Assembly (NCBI GenBank): GCA_964472565.1
Contig: CAYYNB010000001.1
Location: forward strand, 1 to 64,000
DNA from: DATAMF01 sp964472565
GTDB lineage: Bacteria > Chloroflexota > Anaerolineae > Aggregatilineales > Aggregatilineaceae
DNA: 64,000 nucleotides
Reading direction: 5' to 3'
Shown here: positions 63,201 through 64,000 of the stretch, piece after piece
How the letters are laid out: each line of letters starts with the position of its first letter
Numbering within the stretch: the stretch's first letter is position 1
Notes under the pieces: model-generated
What the model saw: only the letters and a program-made list of their open reading frames with translations
What the model was told of the DNA's origin: nothing
The model's database searches: none
Made by a program: the position numbers and the translations under genes

Positions 63201-64000
63201 TAGCCCCTCGAAAGATGTGATTGACCGCGCATCGGCGACTATCGACATCCGCGATGCGGGTATTCTGGTCGAAAAGACCGCCAATATGAGTTCGGCTCCG
63301 GTGGGCGCGAATGTGACCTACACGGTGCGTGTGACGAATGTGGGCGGCGTACCGATTGACCGGCTGGTGATCTCTGATCCGGGCATGAATGGGGCCTCCA
63401 CGACTATCACTGTCGAGAACGGCTTCCCTGACACGGTAGAAACGCCGAGTGTGGATGACTCTGGTACACTCGATCCAGAAGAGGAGTACGTGCTCCCCTC
63501 CTACCAGCATACCATTACGGCAACCGATCCTGATCCGTATGTCAACCGCGTCACGGTGATGGGCTATACCGCGCGGGGCGCGGTGCTGAATGTGGCCGAA
63601 GCGACGGTTGATGTCCAGGCGGCAGGCATTCAGGTCGATAAGTTTGCGTGCGTGGGCGCTGATACGGACTCCGATCCGGCGACCATCAATTCGCCCTGCC
63701 AGAATTGGGCGGATGTCAGCGACGCCACACCCGATACCGTGACCTACTATCTGCACTTCCGCAACCTGAGTATGGTTGCACTGGAATCGATCGAGGTGGC
63801 GGATACGCTGGCTCCGGCTTCCACCTTTGCCTCGATCACCTGGCCCGCCCCGAATAATGGGTTGGCAGCGGATGATGGCGTAGCGGGTGGAGCGGATGAA
63901 CTGTGGTTTATGTATACACGCGATGTCCAGCCGGGAGACGCCGATCCACTGGCGAACCTGGTGACGGCATCGGCTTCGGTTGGGGCTTCGCCTATCCGCG
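57241..64000 (+). CDS. Giant DUF11-repeat surface protein, runs past right edge
   Basis: The frame opens at ATG 57241 after TAGGAG and is open to the right edge: 2,253 codons without a stop. A signal peptide spans ~1-31 (LFVLILLLTSQAQMVLA). About 17 repeats follow with the DUF11-type core VGxxIxYxIxxxNxG...IxxIxxxD, e.g. IGDVISYDIVVENTGE, AGQEVQYDITITNNS, PGGNVLYTITITNIGG, VGANVTYTVRVTNVGG. Spacing is ~105-150 residues (mean ~129). Repeat starts near 57547, 57961, 58369, 58705, 59065, 59450, 59800, 60160, 60540, 60850, 61260, 61650, 62070, 62450, 62840, 63300 and 63730. Such beta-sandwich repeats form stalk-like surface proteins. The end, including any anchor, lies outside the window. Confidence 0.85.
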   Translation, partial: MRRKMVSCFRALFVLILLLTSQAQMVLAADKPEPAPAAPASAASNADPAEWQLPFRQNEFSCKTWVNTFIVTALPPTGPDIAQAGNAVTPYGATLEDPALEHEVGDVVKVLTVIQNVTGSTNTPPNCTGTPETLTSMTANLALFDGMGPTFPYTSITLNLTFPGEAGTLPDGQIAWSLLNYTIPSTLQNNLVIDTRMNAMDAATPTPNLVEDTDSDDTVIVVGPGFRVVSFNPEVSAAAPGAFVNFTIIIQNTRGTAITAIGVVSPVNAFIGGCHEPSGFSGSKWVESPGQDPIPGGQIVTNALAECTFSTQIPADPAPESFSVMGELTATDTNLRTAVVQVTSAAVNVNLPAIAVQKTVNSIKRGAVVVQPPAAIGDVISYDIVVENTGEIPVNNILINDSLTGPIFISPSTELLPGEELPVTATYVVQSGGQDPLANQVTVTALGTSGGQKVNASAVATVDILDSALEVDLQALDPATGDPVTTRVVGQTIRYAMVLHNSGTATITGISYVNLTGSLYTFGAEPNLNNLSLTGGETSVVYEWLYTIADLDPEYNIPTPDPLISTVKVKGTANGTLVFAQDAATVDLTSEDFAFSVILLQPTTPSVLRGSEVVYQVSVANLNGTAPICNVRVDQYRIDPDTGLETLIVPNLPLAWPGTPGQLAAAGTSGDAASGLSTYLVTGQDKDPLHMVFKVTATTGCPTGGTTLSDRTSIVLDISEAQVNASLVANLGSDNLAEVGETITFTYLAQNVGTVLIRNLAASYCLPTRTDPIVCDQDLSLTRTSLGSFEDTTGSFDVPILAVDADANPFVVLVTLTGLDQKGNNLSIVTSLPVQIASDKLKASLTGPASAVVGDNVNFLYSIVYEDNPDSTVTLQDVVVYDMRTPTTVDDPADIYNVDHAVVGTYALLYANSPVNGSFFHRILQSEVEKDIYTQRLRVKAKIGGSTITGTAELDVTIVPIIGVLKTGPTQRIAGQEVQYDITITNNSVEQTVTLTDVQDSVLEASPYNIPVNVTDFVPSVLSPGQNVSHSYTIPAVEATPTPLLNIFVATGTRSYDGASVSGSDDWSIEIGCPIGFLLDVQNIDDRVAPMEPDDVLGEWLRWNIRVVNITDSAIDNIVVTDTLGSLNVNVGTLASKGYYDLPAFERQITNQYYGAGEDFMGTTLTATFSGGPGMPAQCVAPVKYQVYSPIYIMKLPDPIVAFTGETVRYHFYLGNVTEMDDPPEYEPTAWYINQVSDPMLVPNPIPFDFNRNGSIAPNETAGALPPTNDDPLDLLNGPLYNYIDYEIQPADPDELTNTVTAEFPDPADPDFTFYTWWDAVVYTGDALEIKKVPSTTQASPGVVVTYDYSIQNVSPYLIQNITFVDDRIGDLTPLLTTQSLNPGDPPILIEGIEYTIKVNDPDPVTNTATAEGDIVLDPAQPPKHITSAATASVDLIDPDVTIDKYPLYIDDTPLPDALPVSQPDGQFEGHVGENIKYCFTLTNNNTTTGPDRPYVGDLKLQDLTLDATGVALQSQFEAALDALGTPYGPRYVEVDGVRSYRLYAGETVTFCFGTPRQLTRALGDPVLNTVVLDGVASSGAIVHDEDEAAIDLLGTDIMITKIPSQPLAFVGEEITYTIRIENGQPLASGSNITDIVVTDTFQSGVPVELDLAEFDWSHSGIAGTPDGELAPGGYALYTYSYTIQSGDPDPLENAATVEGILNNAQMDPVEDSTRAVLAVTESQLLVRKTASPSIARPGDEVTYTISIVNVGQIQVQDIVVDDVQYGTSTHYEGVIGVDPGGALTDDTLDPFVETAFITYTATMPDAATLALFPDRDPYINTVTVTGKIFDGSGQPLPDVVSTATASVDILQPNVRISKSPEVEASTPGGNVLYTITITNIGGPSETLEGLIFTDIASDPPVSIALDTVCAVPADCTFRYGPEPYTDSDGNGTLDQANPLNNQPYDPAHGLQSREQLTGTIQVVVPDDFALSEFTNVVEIRAHVRASSPSKDVIDRASATIDIRDAGILVEKTANMSSAPVGANVTYTVRVTNVGGVPIDRLVISDPGMNGASTTITVENGFPDTVETPSVDDSGTLDPEEEYVLPSYQHTITATDPDPYVNRVTVMGYTARGAVLNVAEATVDVQAAGIQVDKFACVGADTDSDPATINSPCQNWADVSDATPDTVTYYLHFRNLSMVALESIEVADTLAPASTFASITWPAPNNGLAADDGVAGGADELWFMYTRDVQPGDADPLANLVTASASVGASPIR

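Noticed and set aside
1..64000. CRISPR arrays, insertion sequences, prophage, rRNA or tRNA genes
   Set aside because: No regularly spaced direct repeats, transposase motifs, phage structural genes or cloverleaf sequences were seen on reading both strands. A covariance-model scan was not possible here.

Overview
The window (about 57-60% G+C over most genes) looks like a chromosomal segment of a bacterium in or near the Chloroflexota, probably Anaerolineae-like. This is inferred from gene content, not from a marker gene. Supporting content: Hanks-type kinases with TPR or membrane tails, secreted TolB/SH3/Ig-like proteins, a giant DUF11-repeat surface protein, a TIR-TPR protein, F420-type oxidoreductase families, paired cyclic-di-AMP receptor paralogues and a ParB-like fusion protein. 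No rRNA, tRNA, CRISPR array, transposase or phage module is visible.

Layout. 0-8.2 kb: a truncated membrane protein, a PLP desulfhydrase/deaminase, a PPOX-class flavoenzyme translationally linked to a membrane SpoIIE-type phosphatase, a receiver-histidine kinase hybrid, two tandem PII-like cyclic-di-AMP receptors, and a ParB-like/alpha-beta hydrolase fusion whose nucleophile serine is replaced. 8.2-13.4 kb: a fatty acyl-AMP ligase, a 42-residue membrane peptide, two unrecognised envelope proteins and a double-GNAT protein. 13.5-18.2 kb: hypABFCD, the NiFe-hydrogenase maturation operon, without hypE and without hydrogenase subunits. 18.3-22.6 kb: an RRM plus PHAX-like RNA-binding protein, a holin-like membrane protein, glycerate 2-kinase, a DUF47 protein and a secreted TolB/SH3/Ig-like protein. 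22.8-28.2 kb: a nucleotidyl-cyclase-like protein divergent from a kinase / secreted TPR / HAMP operon.

28.2-32.1 kb (minus strand): two small membrane proteins, a TIR-TPR protein and a C-terminally short GH3-family adenylating enzyme. A divergent promoter pair with overlapping -35 boxes separates them from a YjbQ / phosphatase / response regulator / histidine kinase operon (32.4-35.7 kb). 35.7-44.2 kb: an integral membrane protein, a DUF4139-like secreted protein, HtpG with a kinase-TPR protein, a DUF385 (F420-type) protein and a secreted clan GH-A-like glycosidase. 44.9-51.1 kb: a heterodimeric ABC exporter and indolepyruvate:ferredoxin oxidoreductase iorAB. 51.0-57.1 kb: a receiver-histidine kinase, a SEC-C protein, a LysM/L,D-transpeptidase and two related glycosyltransferases. 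From 57.2 kb to the right edge runs one uninterrupted DUF11-repeat protein of more than 2,250 residues.

Taken together, the window is rich in signal transduction (phosphorelay, Ser/Thr phosphorylation, cyclic nucleotides) and envelope functions, with one metabolic maturation operon. The best candidates for something undescribed are the TIR-TPR operon with its two membrane partners, the RRM-PHAX protein, the ParB-like/pseudo-hydrolase fusion, and the kinase-TPR-HAMP module. Intergenic regions carry a dispersed palindromic repeat (core GGGCAGGTTTGCAAACC) and a second short repeat beginning GGCTGCACCAAT.
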